DNA of 36,841 nt from Lysobacterales bacterium (GTDB lineage: Bacteria; Pseudomonadota; Gammaproteobacteria; Xanthomonadales; Marinicellaceae): assembly GCA_026996795.1 (NCBI GenBank), contig JALWKC010000221.1, positions 1 to 36,841 on the forward strand. Direction: 5' to 3'. Below the pieces are notes generated by a model. That model saw nothing but the letters and a program-made list of their open reading frames with translations. It was not told where the DNA came from and did no database searches. Position numbers and translations under genes: made by a program. Of this stretch, positions 1 through 8,608 are shown one piece after another (within the stretch, counting starts at the first letter, position 1; every line of letters starts with the position of its first letter).

Positions 1-1
1 T

Positions 2-583
2 GTGGATGAAAACAACAGAAACATTCAGTACATTGGGCGCTTTCTCGACAAATCAGGCAGGTCCTTGCAAACGCTTTCTGACGTAACGAGACAAATGGAT
101 TTACTGAAAACAAGCGTTTACGAAGCCATTGATCAGAAGTGCAAACTCGTTGCCAGGGAAATTAACGGGGTTTCCAGCTCAGAGCGTTTCCGCCAGATAA
201 AGGCCAGAAAAAAGCTGGAAGCTCAGGCCGCAAATGTGGCAACCAATCTCAACATGGGTCGTTCCCCATGGGAGGTGCTGCCGTTAGCTATCGAGGTGCG
301 GGAAAGTCTGGAGATGGCCGGTTTGGGCGCCCGCACAGACGACGAGGAGCGCCTGTATGAGCATCTGAAGAATCTGGGCGATGAAGCAGGAACAAGTGCC
401 GCTCAGATGGGACTGTTCGACAATTCTGTTGAAAAACACACAAGTATCGAAAAAACGCTTACCGCAGACAACCAGGAGTTCATGCAATTATTAGGGAGAG
501 TTGCCAAGAACGGTGAAATCAATCTGGAAGTAACTCACAGCCTCAACCTGAGCGACGAAGGCGAAGGAATGAGTCTGGACTAA
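2..583 (+). CDS. Unrecognised hydrophilic protein, possibly 5'-truncated
   Basis: The frame is open from the window edge to a TAA stop. A GTG lies at base 2, but only one base precedes it, so the true start and any ribosome binding site cannot be judged. The 193 residues (from the GTG) are soluble and rich in charged and polar residues, with no signal peptide or membrane segment. The C-terminus is acidic. I recognise no domain. It sits 18 nt upstream of the next gene on the same strand, so the two are probably co-transcribed. Its place beside type IVB transfer genes suggests an accessory transfer role, which is inference only. Confidence 0.6.
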   Translation: MDENNRNIQYIGRFLDKSGRSLQTLSDVTRQMDLLKTSVYEAIDQKCKLVAREINGVSSSERFRQIKARKKLEAQAANVATNLNMGRSPWEVLPLAIEVRESLEMAGLGARTDDEERLYEHLKNLGDEAGTSAAQMGLFDNSVEKHTSIEKTLTADNQEFMQLLGRVAKNGEINLEVTHSLNLSDEGEGMSLD

Positions 584-601
584 TCCATTAAAAGGAAACC
601 C

Positions 602-1321
602 ATGAGCGACAAAGAAAAAAAAACGCCTGAGTTCAAAAAATCCAACCTACTGTACAATCTGGTTATTGCCGCGCCTTACAAAGAGCATCTTGGCATGAGC
701 ACACCGGATGGATTTTTCATGACCGCTCGCATTGAGAATGGGGTCCAGACAATTAAAAAGGCTGTTGACAGCATGCGAAAGATACACGCAGCCAGAGGTC
801 AAACAAGTTGCGCCATTTGCACCCGGTGTGATGATGCAGCCGTCATTGTTCCAACCTTTTTCGTGCATGAGGAAGCGCAGATCATCAACATTTCAGGGTT
901 TCGATGGCTGTGCCAGGATCATGCGTGGATGATTGGTGCTACTTCCACTATTCAGGAGCACCAGAACAAGTTGGAGAAGGCTATAAAAACCGCTAACAAT
1001 CACCTTGCCATACGCGAGGAAAAAATTACCTGGTCGGCGCGAAACTTCCTCAAATACATCGACGAAAAGCGTGAAACCTATCGGCAAATTGAATGGACCT
1101 GGAGCACCGTGTTTTTAGCTCGACGCCAGATGGCTTCAATCAACCATTTCAAAACCACACCAACGCCGCCGAAAAAACTAACCAAACTTGATAAGTTGTA
1201 CATGGCCAGCGGCACCCACCCCTTCTGGGCCGGAGTTCACTCCATGGAAGAACTGGCCAAAAAGATCGAAGCTGACAGAAAACAAAAGGCAGCGGTTAAA
1301 AAGCAGGCAGCAGCCACCTAG
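602..1321 (+). CDS. Unrecognised cytoplasmic protein with a Cys-rich motif
   Basis: The ATG is preceded by an AAGGAA ribosome binding site 5 nt upstream. The 239 residues have no signal peptide or transmembrane segment. Near residues 70-76 there is a C-x2-C-x2-C cluster (CAICTRC), followed by a further Cys and a Cys-x2-His about 40 residues later (CQDH), which could bind a metal. The C-terminus is Lys/Ala-rich and basic. The stop codon (1319-1321) interleaves with the stop of the DotA-like gene on the other strand (1318-1320), so the genes converge with no spacer and no terminator. I do not recognise the family. Confidence 0.75.
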   Translation: MSDKEKKTPEFKKSNLLYNLVIAAPYKEHLGMSTPDGFFMTARIENGVQTIKKAVDSMRKIHAARGQTSCAICTRCDDAAVIVPTFFVHEEAQIINISGFRWLCQDHAWMIGATSTIQEHQNKLEKAIKTANNHLAIREEKITWSARNFLKYIDEKRETYRQIEWTWSTVFLARRQMASINHFKTTPTPPKKLTKLDKLYMASGTHPFWAGVHSMEELAKKIEADRKQKAAVKKQAAAT

Positions 1322-4188
1322 TCCTCATCACCCAAGTCTTCTTGCCGTTGTTGCTTGCCTTCACGATATTCCTTGCTTGTGTCGGTGGCACCATCTGGAT
1401 CATCGCCTGTATTATCAACAGGATCAGACCCATCGCTATCGTTAGTCCGATCAAGTTTTCCTGCGTGCTCCCTCCTTAAAGCTGCCGCCGCCACATCCCT
1501 TCTGGCCTCATCCAGATTCTTGGCGCCAATAGCCACAGCAGCACCTTGCTTGAGCGCATCCGCAAATGCCTCAAAGCGGGAATTAGACGGCGGCGGTTGG
1601 CGTTTGTCAGAACCATGAGGCTGAAAACTGCCGTCATCAAAAAACACACCCTGGCTGTTTGCGCCAATGGGTTTGGGGGAATCAGATCGACCCGCTCCTG
1701 ATGATGCGCCTCCACTGCTCCCGCCGGCGTCCCCGCCAGGTTCAGAGGGAATGTCCGGGTCGCGCAATTCATGCTCCTCTGAGGCCAGACCGCCCTCGCC
1801 CATGGCATCGCCTGAAGCAGCTGCGGTATCTCTTGATGGCCCAGGTCCTTTCTCGGGTGGTGGTTTACCGCCATCCTGCCCCGAAGTCGGTGTACCATCG
1901 GCATTCAGGGCGGGAACCCTGCCCCCCCCACCTTCTCTTGGGAGCGGGGCCACACCTTTGCTGACCCCATCTGCGGCCTGATCGGTGCGCTGACTCATTT
2001 CCTGGGTGGCGCCATCTGGAGTAAAGCCGGAGGTCAACGACTCATGCACGCCCAGCACTCTCAGGATTCGATCCTGCCAGTTGGTGCCAATTAACATAGT
2101 CAGACGAATGATGGCGGTAATACCGGCAAACATGAAAAACGAGATCAGGATGGCATCCACCATATCCACATCAGAAATGTCATAGAAGGATCGGATGCCC
2201 AGGTAATAGGTGCTGCCTAAAAACTTGAAGGCGTACTTTTGCACCAGCAACATGACATACAGTGCCAACAAGTTGAAAAATGGCATAAAGATCGCGCCAA
2301 TAAAGGCCGGATAGCCACGCTGGGCATAATCGGAGGTCAGACCTTGCCCACGTGGCAAAGCATGAAATACAGCGAACAAATGGACGCCAAAAACCATAAT
2401 CAGCAAGGTGACAATCCAGTCCACCGTGACAATGATGCCAACCAACAAGATGATGAAAGCCGGCGCCAGCTTGTACATCTTCATAATGGCGTATTCAGGG
2501 ATGAGGGCTTTCATTTTGAGATCATAAACCCTGTCACCAACTTTATTCATAAGACGCCCGAAAGGTTCACCGAAGCTGAACACCTGCAAGGCATAACCGG
2601 CAAAACTGGTGACATTATTGGCCACTGCCGCCCCCACTATGGCGCGGAAAACGTCATCCCCGTTGGTGGAACCATAATTGCTCAGGGTGAGCAAGGGGTG
2701 GGTGCCGCCATCCCCGGTAGCCAACTGCCTGGCCAGGTACAGCGTATTTCTGACATAGCCGGAAGTGAAGCATGGCCAATTACCACAGTATTGCAATACC
2801 GTGCGTTCAATGCCGGGGTCTCCATTGGAGACCACCACCGGATACCCACCTGCCTGGAAGATTTTGGCGGAAGCCGCCTCCAGCCCCCCTTCAACCCCTA
2901 GTGCTTCCCCAATACGTGCCTGATAGTCTTTGTATTTTTCACGGAAGCCCTTACTCTGTATGCGCAAGTCCGGTGAAACCACATCAAAACGAAAACGATT
3001 CAGCGGAGTGATAATGCTCGGCAGCATGATTAAACGATAGGCATTTGCCCAGGCCATCAGCCAGCCATCATCAGCCATGTCAGCCAAAATGGGGTTGATC
3101 TTGCTCTGCAAATCATCCTGAATGCTTTCCACGTATTGCTTGTGTAGGCGGGCCAGTTCCGCGTTGATGGCCATGTGAGATTTATTGAAGTCCCTTTGCA
3201 AGTCCTTTTGTGAGTAATCATCAATGTCCTCGTGAATGACTTTGTAAGCGATGTCACGCAATGTCGGAGCGGCCCCGGAGACTCCCTGGTCAGTAAACTG
3301 CTTGCGCACCAATGTGCCAAGCGTGGTGGCGATGAATTTGGATTTTGAATCAATGGTTTGCAACAATGGTCGCAGGGTTGACGAGGGGCCGGAGCCAACG
3401 CTGTCAGGTCGGATAACCGTGGTTTCCAGGTAAACCCCGCCACAGCCACCCTTGAACTTGTCTGCGCCAAATAACCACCCGGTAAGGCCGGTGTCAGCAG
3501 AAGGGATAATGAAACCGCTGAGAACCCGCTTTTTGTTGAACAGATTTGGCTCGGAATCCAGAACATCAGCCGATGTAATGGGATCGAAAATATAATTCCT
3601 GCCCAGGCGCTCATACTCAGCGGAATACTCACGGCATGTGGCCATATTGAGCATGGACGCATAGGTTTCTTTGGAAATTGATGGAGGCACTGCCATCAGT
3701 TTCAACTCATCACTGATGATGGCCTTTTGTGTTTTTGCGTTTAACCCAGTCAGATCATTTACCTGTGTAACCCAGCCGGTTGCCCACATAATCAGGGCAA
3801 AACCAAATGTTAGTCCAGACCACCCTATTGGGACCAGTAAAATTGACGCCAGGCTAATGCGCAAACCAAGAGTAGGCGCATCAGTGGCCCGGCCAAGAAA
3901 TTCCATTTCCTTGGCGGTGTCCAGCGATGCGCGCAACATGGTAATCAACAATACAATACCAAAAGCACCGGCTGCAAAAGCCAGTGACAGTTTGAGAAAC
4001 TCGACAATATAGCCAGGAGGGACGGTATTGGCTAGAATGTTTGACAACGACATATCGCCATTCCGAATGCCAAAGACCGTCTCATAAAGGTCTTTGTCAG
4101 TAGCATTCAGATCCTCGGCAACGGCAGTATGCGACCAGGAAAAGCACAGGAGTAATGCTGTTAAAATAACAGACAAGAAACGATTCAT
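1318..4188 (-). CDS. traY: DotA/TraY-like polytopic membrane protein of the type IVB secretion system
   Basis: This 956-residue protein has an N-terminal signal peptide (hydrophobic stretch, then AVAED). The N-terminal region resembles Legionella DotA and IncI TraY in the pattern of a hydrophobic helix, a segment like LDTAKEMEFLGR and then LRISLASILLVPI, corresponding to the DotA segment around MNTAHEGQMLGQ. Further hydrophobic helices lie at about residues 60-125 and 590-750. A large periplasmic domain lies between them. The last 200 residues are Gly/Ser/Pro/Asp-rich and look disordered. In the family, DotA/TraY is an inner-membrane protein needed for the transfer channel and mating. The start overlaps the upstream stop as ATGA. 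It is the last gene of a five-gene minus-strand operon. Confidence 0.85.
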   Translation of the reverse strand: MNRFLSVILTALLLCFSWSHTAVAEDLNATDKDLYETVFGIRNGDMSLSNILANTVPPGYIVEFLKLSLAFAAGAFGIVLLITMLRASLDTAKEMEFLGRATDAPTLGLRISLASILLVPIGWSGLTFGFALIMWATGWVTQVNDLTGLNAKTQKAIISDELKLMAVPPSISKETYASMLNMATCREYSAEYERLGRNYIFDPITSADVLDSEPNLFNKKRVLSGFIIPSADTGLTGWLFGADKFKGGCGGVYLETTVIRPDSVGSGPSSTLRPLLQTIDSKSKFIATTLGTLVRKQFTDQGVSGAAPTLRDIAYKVIHEDIDDYSQKDLQRDFNKSHMAINAELARLHKQYVESIQDDLQSKINPILADMADDGWLMAWANAYRLIMLPSIITPLNRFRFDVVSPDLRIQSKGFREKYKDYQARIGEALGVEGGLEAASAKIFQAGGYPVVVSNGDPGIERTVLQYCGNWPCFTSGYVRNTLYLARQLATGDGGTHPLLTLSNYGSTNGDDVFRAIVGAAVANNVTSFAGYALQVFSFGEPFGRLMNKVGDRVYDLKMKALIPEYAIMKMYKLAPAFIILLVGIIVTVDWIVTLLIMVFGVHLFAVFHALPRGQGLTSDYAQRGYPAFIGAIFMPFFNLLALYVMLLVQKYAFKFLGSTYYLGIRSFYDISDVDMVDAILISFFMFAGITAIIRLTMLIGTNWQDRILRVLGVHESLTSGFTPDGATQEMSQRTDQAADGVSKGVAPLPREGGGGRVPALNADGTPTSGQDGGKPPPEKGPGPSRDTAAASGDAMGEGGLASEEHELRDPDIPSEPGGDAGGSSGGASSGAGRSDSPKPIGANSQGVFFDDGSFQPHGSDKRQPPPSNSRFEAFADALKQGAAVAIGAKNLDEARRDVAAAALRREHAGKLDRTNDSDGSDPVDNTGDDPDGATDTSKEYREGKQQRQEDLGDED

Positions 4189-5198
4189 AACGCATCCCCA
4201 AGTTTGCGAACCCGGCGCAGGGTAGTTACCATTAGCAACCGCCTGCGCTGACGTAATTGCTCGTTTTCCCTCAATGCGGCGTTGAGTTCACGGGTCAGTA
4301 GCAAGTAACGCTCCATGGCTACGCCTTTTTTACTCTTGGCATGCTCGGAGATGACTCGCTTGGCATTGCTCAAATAGGCATTGTCACGAATTTGTTGCGT
4401 GGCATCGCTCTCGCCTTCTGCCACCTCAACATTCCTCATTCTGCTTTTTATCATCGTGGATGAAATAACGTCAGTGGTCATGGCGTAGATCAATCCATTA
4501 ACACCCTTGACTGAGCTAAAGAACAAGTCAATTTTTTCAGGGTCAATGGCGGCAATATCTACTACTGGCTCGCGGTACACCATCACTGATGTTTGCGCCT
4601 CAATGGCCTTGCGGGTTCCCTGGTTGTAAGGCAACACCGTTTCATCCCCTACATTCAGCGGCACCTCGCTTTGTATAGCCAGGTTATACACATCATCCAT
4701 AATAGTGGTGGTATCCTTGGGCAGCCCTGCCATCTTTGCACGAAGGCGCTCCAGGGCTTCTTTGATGCGCTTTTGCCGTTGTGCCATGCGTTTCTTTTTC
4801 CACTGGTTATACTTGTGTTGGATGCAGGCCCCAGGCGCCATGGCACCATCGGTCACTGTGCGGCCACCCACCACCAGGCGTCGCTCACCCACCTTAAAGT
4901 CAAATTGCAGATTTTGCTTGAGTTTGTAACCCTCGACAATGGCCTTGGCGTAAGCCTCTGCGCTGACCCCGTTCTTCTGCGCATTGAGCTTCATCAGTGT
5001 TTGAGCGTAATCCATTAGAGCGCGGGCCTGGGCGCCGTAAGTCAACACAAAGTTGTTGATATAGGACTCAACCTGAGAAATTATCTTCAAAATACGATCA
5101 ACCGGATCAGGAGTCACGATGGCGGAAGTTTGCACGCAGTATCCCAGCAGCAGGGCCATCACCAAGACACGAGGCAGATTATTCTTGTGCAATTTCAT
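4185..5198 (-). CDS. Unrecognised exported protein of the traY operon
   Basis: The ATG at 5198 has a GGAG ribosome binding site 7 nt upstream and overlaps the end of the preceding gene by 20 nt. The 337 residues begin with a signal peptide (basic start, hydrophobic core, cleavage near TSA), so the protein is probably periplasmic. The mature part is largely helical and basic, with Arg/Lys-rich stretches in the middle (MAQRQKRIKEALERLRAK) and at the C-terminus. It has one Cys in the mature part and no transmembrane helix. It couples to traY by a 4-nt ATGA overlap. I know no family. The position suggests a partner of the DotA-like protein or of the channel. Confidence 0.75.
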   Translation of the reverse strand: MKLHKNNLPRVLVMALLLGYCVQTSAIVTPDPVDRILKIISQVESYINNFVLTYGAQARALMDYAQTLMKLNAQKNGVSAEAYAKAIVEGYKLKQNLQFDFKVGERRLVVGGRTVTDGAMAPGACIQHKYNQWKKKRMAQRQKRIKEALERLRAKMAGLPKDTTTIMDDVYNLAIQSEVPLNVGDETVLPYNQGTRKAIEAQTSVMVYREPVVDIAAIDPEKIDLFFSSVKGVNGLIYAMTTDVISSTMIKSRMRNVEVAEGESDATQQIRDNAYLSNAKRVISEHAKSKKGVAMERYLLLTRELNAALRENEQLRQRRRLLMVTTLRRVRKLGDAL

Positions 5199-6156
5199 CG
5201 GTAGTCTCCGTGGCCATTAACGCCATCAGGCTGTTAATGTCTTCATTGATCCGGGCATTGGCCGCCTTGACAATTTGAATATCAGCCAGGACCTGATTGA
5301 TATGACGGTCAACGCCAATTTCGGTTTTCACCGCCAGTGATTTCACCGCCAGTGGTGTGTTGTGTTTGATTTTTATGCGCCAGAAGAGATGGTATTCACT
5401 CCCACTACTTCCGATAGTAACGAAATGACCCAGATCGTGTAATACAGCAGCCTGCAGTGTTTTCACAAACATTTCATATCGTATTCGTGTTCGGTGGTAT
5501 TGGGCGGCGTTGTAAGGCGGCTTGTAATTCTTCATGGGCAAGGCCGGGTTGGTGACGTATTGCACCACATCCAGCCATTTGGGCAGGGTTTCGATGGGGA
5601 TTGGCGCATCAATGTTGAGGGGGTTGAGTTCATTGGTTCTGAAAGCCTTTTCACCCAAAAAAGCCTTTACCTTCTCCCCCATCTCCTTTCGCCTGACCGC
5701 AGGCGGATCATCAGCACTGATCTCCTCACCAAGCGTCTCGATTGACTCGTTAATCTTCGGAATCACTTGTTTAACAACATCCCTATAGGTTTCCTCTTCC
5801 TTTTGCTTCAGGCAGGCCAGACCGGAAATGGCGCCAGCTAAAAAAATGTGGCCATCACTAAAAACAGGCTTGTAAGAGCCAAACTGGCGCTTGAGCGACC
5901 GGCTGCGTCTGGCTATATTGACCACATTTTCAACCCAGACCACGGCGGACGTTTTCTGCTTTTCCGCATTGGCCTCGGCCATGCCCTTGCTTCGCTTGCC
6001 CATAATGAATGCAATGGCATTCCTGATTTCAAGCCCCTGGCGGACCAGATCCTCGCAAAGCGTAGCCAAAGCACCAGGAAGGTGACTACAGCCGGGGGTG
6101 GCCTGGGCCGGCATCACGGGCAACAGCAGCAATAAACCAAGCACTAATCTTTTCAT
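5179..6156 (-). CDS. Unrecognised exported protein of the traY operon
   Basis: I chose the ATG at 6156 over an upstream candidate. It has AGGAG 7 nt before it and overlaps the previous stop as ATGA. The product is 325 residues with a clear signal peptide ending near AQA, then a mature region starting TPGCSHLPG. Several Cys residues lie near the N-terminus and in the middle, which suits a periplasmic protein with disulfides. The middle has a GAISGLACLKQK segment and the C-terminal half is mixed, with an acidic tail. I do not recognise the family. It shares general features with its neighbours: an exported, helical, Ala/Lys-rich protein. Confidence 0.75.
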   Translation of the reverse strand: MKRLVLGLLLLLPVMPAQATPGCSHLPGALATLCEDLVRQGLEIRNAIAFIMGKRSKGMAEANAEKQKTSAVVWVENVVNIARRSRSLKRQFGSYKPVFSDGHIFLAGAISGLACLKQKEEETYRDVVKQVIPKINESIETLGEEISADDPPAVRRKEMGEKVKAFLGEKAFRTNELNPLNIDAPIPIETLPKWLDVVQYVTNPALPMKNYKPPYNAAQYHRTRIRYEMFVKTLQAAVLHDLGHFVTIGSSGSEYHLFWRIKIKHNTPLAVKSLAVKTEIGVDRHINQVLADIQIVKAANARINEDINSLMALMATETTDEIAQE

Positions 6157-7337
6157 TGGAGCGCTCCTGTGGCCCAAACCGCCATCAAGTCGGTCTCTCG
6201 CTGACTTTGCCTGGCCCGCACCCCGTCTATCGTAGCCTGGTCCGCCAGTCGGTCATTGATGGTTCGTGACGTGCCAGAACCGGACTTCACCGCCCCTGCC
6301 ATGCCTGCGCGGGAAACAACCCCTTTGGCGCTGATAACATCAAGCCGCTCTGACAGCGACTCCCCGCCGTCTGCTTTCAGATTTTCAACCGTCTTGTCAG
6401 CAAGGTCGGCCATGATAACCCCTGTTAACAATCGGTGACGCAAAGCCTTTTTCCTGTCCTGTGCCTTGGTGTAAGGACCGTCAGACGGGCGCAATCGGGC
6501 GGCGGTCAACACCCTCAGACCAGCGCCTATCAGCGCCATATCCTCTGGCCCCTTGGCCATGCCGGGGCTGGAAGTGGGTTTGGAAGATCGCCCACGGCCC
6601 AACAGGGCATTGAAATCATCAGCCCATCGGGTGTTCGGATCATCCAGGCTCTGGTTAATTTCCTCCTTGAGCCATTTGGCAGCCATGGCCGTGAAAACCA
6701 TTTGCGTTACTCGTCTGTGCTCTTTGCTATTGCGAAAACACGCAAACGGAGAAATGCCATTCCCGCGATTATCGGAAATCTCATCTTCCTGCGTCTCCTT
6801 GCCGTCCTTTAGGGCTCTGAACCGTTCAGCGATCACCTTTGCGCTCACCGCCATTTGCACAGCATTAAGATTTGTCCGGCCCAAGGACATGACTGACTGA
6901 ATCTGAGCCACATAGGAATCAATTTTTTTGATGGAAATGCTGATCCGGGTTGCCAGGTCAGCCAATAATATGGGGATGCGGGGGTCTATGGGAAGACGAC
7001 CTGATTTGGCAGTGGTGGCAAATGACTTCCTCATGGACTCGTATTCTGCTGCAATTTGTTGCAGTTCGCCAAAACCGCGCCTGGACAGAGCCTTGGCATT
7101 AGTGATGGTCGCAGACTTCAGGGCCGCGCCCATCATTTGCCTGATTTGTTTTTCATCAGGAAGGTTTGGAGCCTGAATCCTGGGCAATAAGAAGCGGCAC
7201 TTACCGGCTGGTTTTTTGTAAGTGGACTTGGGCAACTTATGACAAACATCTTCTGGTATTCGCGCCTCGATCACATCGCCGTCTGCCAGAGCCACCCCGG
7301 CCACAGCGGCCATCAAAAGGAAAAACAGTGACCTCAC
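6153..7337 (-). CDS. Unrecognised exported protein of the traY operon
   Basis: The likely start is the GTG at 7337, which overlaps the previous stop as GTGA and has GGA 6 nt upstream; a GTG one codon earlier (7340) is also possible. The product is about 394 residues with a signal peptide (MRSLFFLL to ALADG). The mature region is predicted helical, with many Ala, Lys and Arg residues, and ends in a low-complexity Ser/Thr/Gly/Arg-rich segment. The only Cys residues are in the N-terminal 50 (VCHK, GKCRF) and one near the middle (FACFRN). No family is recognised. The operon position implies a role at or near the transfer channel in the periplasm. Confidence 0.75.
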   Translation of the reverse strand: MRSLFFLLMAAVAGVALADGDVIEARIPEDVCHKLPKSTYKKPAGKCRFLLPRIQAPNLPDEKQIRQMMGAALKSATITNAKALSRRGFGELQQIAAEYESMRKSFATTAKSGRLPIDPRIPILLADLATRISISIKKIDSYVAQIQSVMSLGRTNLNAVQMAVSAKVIAERFRALKDGKETQEDEISDNRGNGISPFACFRNSKEHRRVTQMVFTAMAAKWLKEEINQSLDDPNTRWADDFNALLGRGRSSKPTSSPGMAKGPEDMALIGAGLRVLTAARLRPSDGPYTKAQDRKKALRHRLLTGVIMADLADKTVENLKADGGESLSERLDVISAKGVVSRAGMAGAVKSGSGTSRTINDRLADQATIDGVRARQSQRETDLMAVWATGALQ

Positions 7338-7801
7338 CACTGTTCCTGCAGCATGGTGCGTTCAATGGCATCGCGTGCTTTTTGGGTCGCCTCCAGTTCT
7401 GATCGCAATTTCATTCCCTGGGGGGTCTGAATAAAAAGGCTTCTGTTTTGAATCTGATCCAGGGCGAACTCACAAAAACTGAAGTTCCCTTCGGGGATAG
7501 GGAAAACACTGCTTAACCCGCTGCGCAAGAGCGAACTCAAGCACTGGAGATCATATTGCTCCAGCACTTCATTGATTTTCTGATTCAGTTCTTGCTTACC
7601 CTCTTCGCTCATGGCGTAGATCAGATCGCGGGTCATACCACGCAAGCCACAGTCGTCATTATCAATGCCGTTTTCCACCTCATCCATAATTTCCTCTGTG
7701 GACTTGATTTTGCAACCAGGGCAAGCTGCCGGTGCGTTTTCTGCGTGAACAGAAAACACGAGCATGACAAGAAGGGGCGCGGCCAAAAGATGGTTTCTCA
7801 T
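7334..7801 (-). CDS. Unrecognised small exported Cys-rich protein, first gene of the traY operon
   Basis: The start at 7801 is preceded by AGGTGA with 5 nt spacing; an in-frame ATG 33 nt further upstream lacks this. The 155-residue product has a signal peptide ending near VHA. The mature part has a C-x2-C pair (ACPGCK) and three more Cys residues, typical of an oxidised periplasmic protein. It is acidic in the middle. It is the first gene after a promoter-like sequence at 7834-7862 and overlaps the next gene by 4 nt. The family is unknown to me. Confidence 0.75.
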   Translation of the reverse strand: MRNHLLAAPLLVMLVFSVHAENAPAACPGCKIKSTEEIMDEVENGIDNDDCGLRGMTRDLIYAMSEEGKQELNQKINEVLEQYDLQCLSSLLRSGLSSVFPIPEGNFSFCEFALDQIQNRSLFIQTPQGMKLRSELEATQKARDAIERTMLQEQW

Positions 7802-7833
7802 AACTATCACCTGCATTAGTTGATGCTTAAGCA

Positions 7834-7862
7834 ATCATAACTGAAAAAAAAGCGCAACACAA
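7834..7862 (-). promoter_or_regulatory. Candidate promoter of the traY operon
   Basis: Read on the minus strand, TTGTGT (7857-7862) is followed after 17 nt by TATGAT (7834-7839), giving a start site about 25 nt before the first gene at 7801. The -10 matches the sigma70 consensus at 5 of 6 positions, the -35 only at 3. The spacer contains a T7 run. Confidence 0.45.
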
Positions 7863-7914
7863 ACACCAAATGGGTGCCAATTTGCTGCGTCAACAACCAG
7901 TTCGTAGCTGTTTA

Positions 7915-7923
7915 TGCTATATT
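7915..7923 (+). promoter_or_regulatory. Candidate extended -10 promoter for the trbC operon
   Basis: TGCTATATT is an extended -10 element (TGn then TATATT) about 36 nt before the ATG at 7959. No convincing -35 is seen at the usual distance. It lies in the divergent region shared with the traY operon promoter. Confidence 0.35.
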
Positions 7924-7958
7924 CCCAAGTTAGAGAAAAAGCCAGGTAAACACTCCAA

Positions 7959-8291
7959 ATGACGGAAAAAAAGACCCCCTCCCTCACCAAAATACGAATT
8001 GACGCCAACATCAATGCAGGTATTCGCAGGGCCATGAGGGCAATCGGCGAAGACACGCGCACCATCAAGGCCAGAAAGGCAGTTCTTGAATTAACAAGAG
8101 ACCCCAATGCCCGCATTGATGCCGACCTCTACCTGGGCGAGACAAAGGCAAGATGCGCCCCTCTTGGACATCGCTCGGTACTGGTTAAAATCACCCATTA
8201 TCTGGAAAAGGGTCAGTATCTGCTGCCAGAGAAAGTACTGTTACTTGACCCACTTGAGGACATACTCAAAGAAATAAGGAGCAACCAATGA
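7959..8291 (+). CDS. Unrecognised small basic protein, first gene of the trbC operon
   Basis: The ATG has an AGGTAA-like ribosome binding site about 9 nt upstream. The 110 residues have no signal peptide, so the protein is probably cytoplasmic. The N-terminal half is basic and helical and could contact nucleic acid or a membrane partner. The stop overlaps the next start as ATGA. Being first in an operon that ends with the coupling ATPase, it might be a cytoplasmic adaptor of the coupling complex, analogous in position only to small Icm adaptor proteins. I see no sequence match to IcmS, IcmW or LvgA. Confidence 0.7.
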   Translation: MTEKKTPSLTKIRIDANINAGIRRAMRAIGEDTRTIKARKAVLELTRDPNARIDADLYLGETKARCAPLGHRSVLVKITHYLEKGQYLLPEKVLLLDPLEDILKEIRSNQ

Positions 8292-8608
8292 AGCGACTTG
8301 CACTCATCATTACCCTGAGCGCGGCCACAACAGCCCAAGCGCAAGAACTGTCTGCCCCGGAAGCCAGCGCCCGCATCGACGCATTGAAGCAGCGCATTAA
8401 CCAACTCAAACCGTCTGATGCTGACATTCAACGAACCCGCGAGTTAGGACACTTCCTGCGTGCCTTGATCGAGGTTTCCCGTGGACTCAGCCAGGAAGAT
8501 CGCGCCATTCTCATGGCCTCCCCGGAGGTACAGCAAGCCGCCAGGGAGTTGGCGGAGTTGACTTCAAAAAATATCCAGAAAATGCAGTCGGTCTCCCATG
8601 GGAATTAA
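8288..8608 (+). CDS. Unrecognised small periplasmic helical protein
   Basis: The 106 residues start with a signal peptide (MKRLALII to AQAQ). The mature part is about 85 residues, helical and probably coiled-coil (heptad-like stretch around ARIDALKQRINQLK). It has no Cys and no membrane segment. It overlaps the preceding gene by 4 nt and the following trbC by 11 nt, so it is translationally coupled on both sides. The family is not recognised. Confidence 0.75.
   Translation: MKRLALIITLSAATTAQAQELSAPEASARIDALKQRINQLKPSDADIQRTRELGHFLRALIEVSRGLSQEDRAILMASPEVQQAARELAELTSKNIQKMQSVSHGN

Noticed and set aside
2239-2901. Plus-strand open frame of 220 codons inside traY
   Set aside because: It is antisense to the DotA/TraY membrane region and its product is His/Gln/Gly-rich, typical of a reverse-frame shadow.
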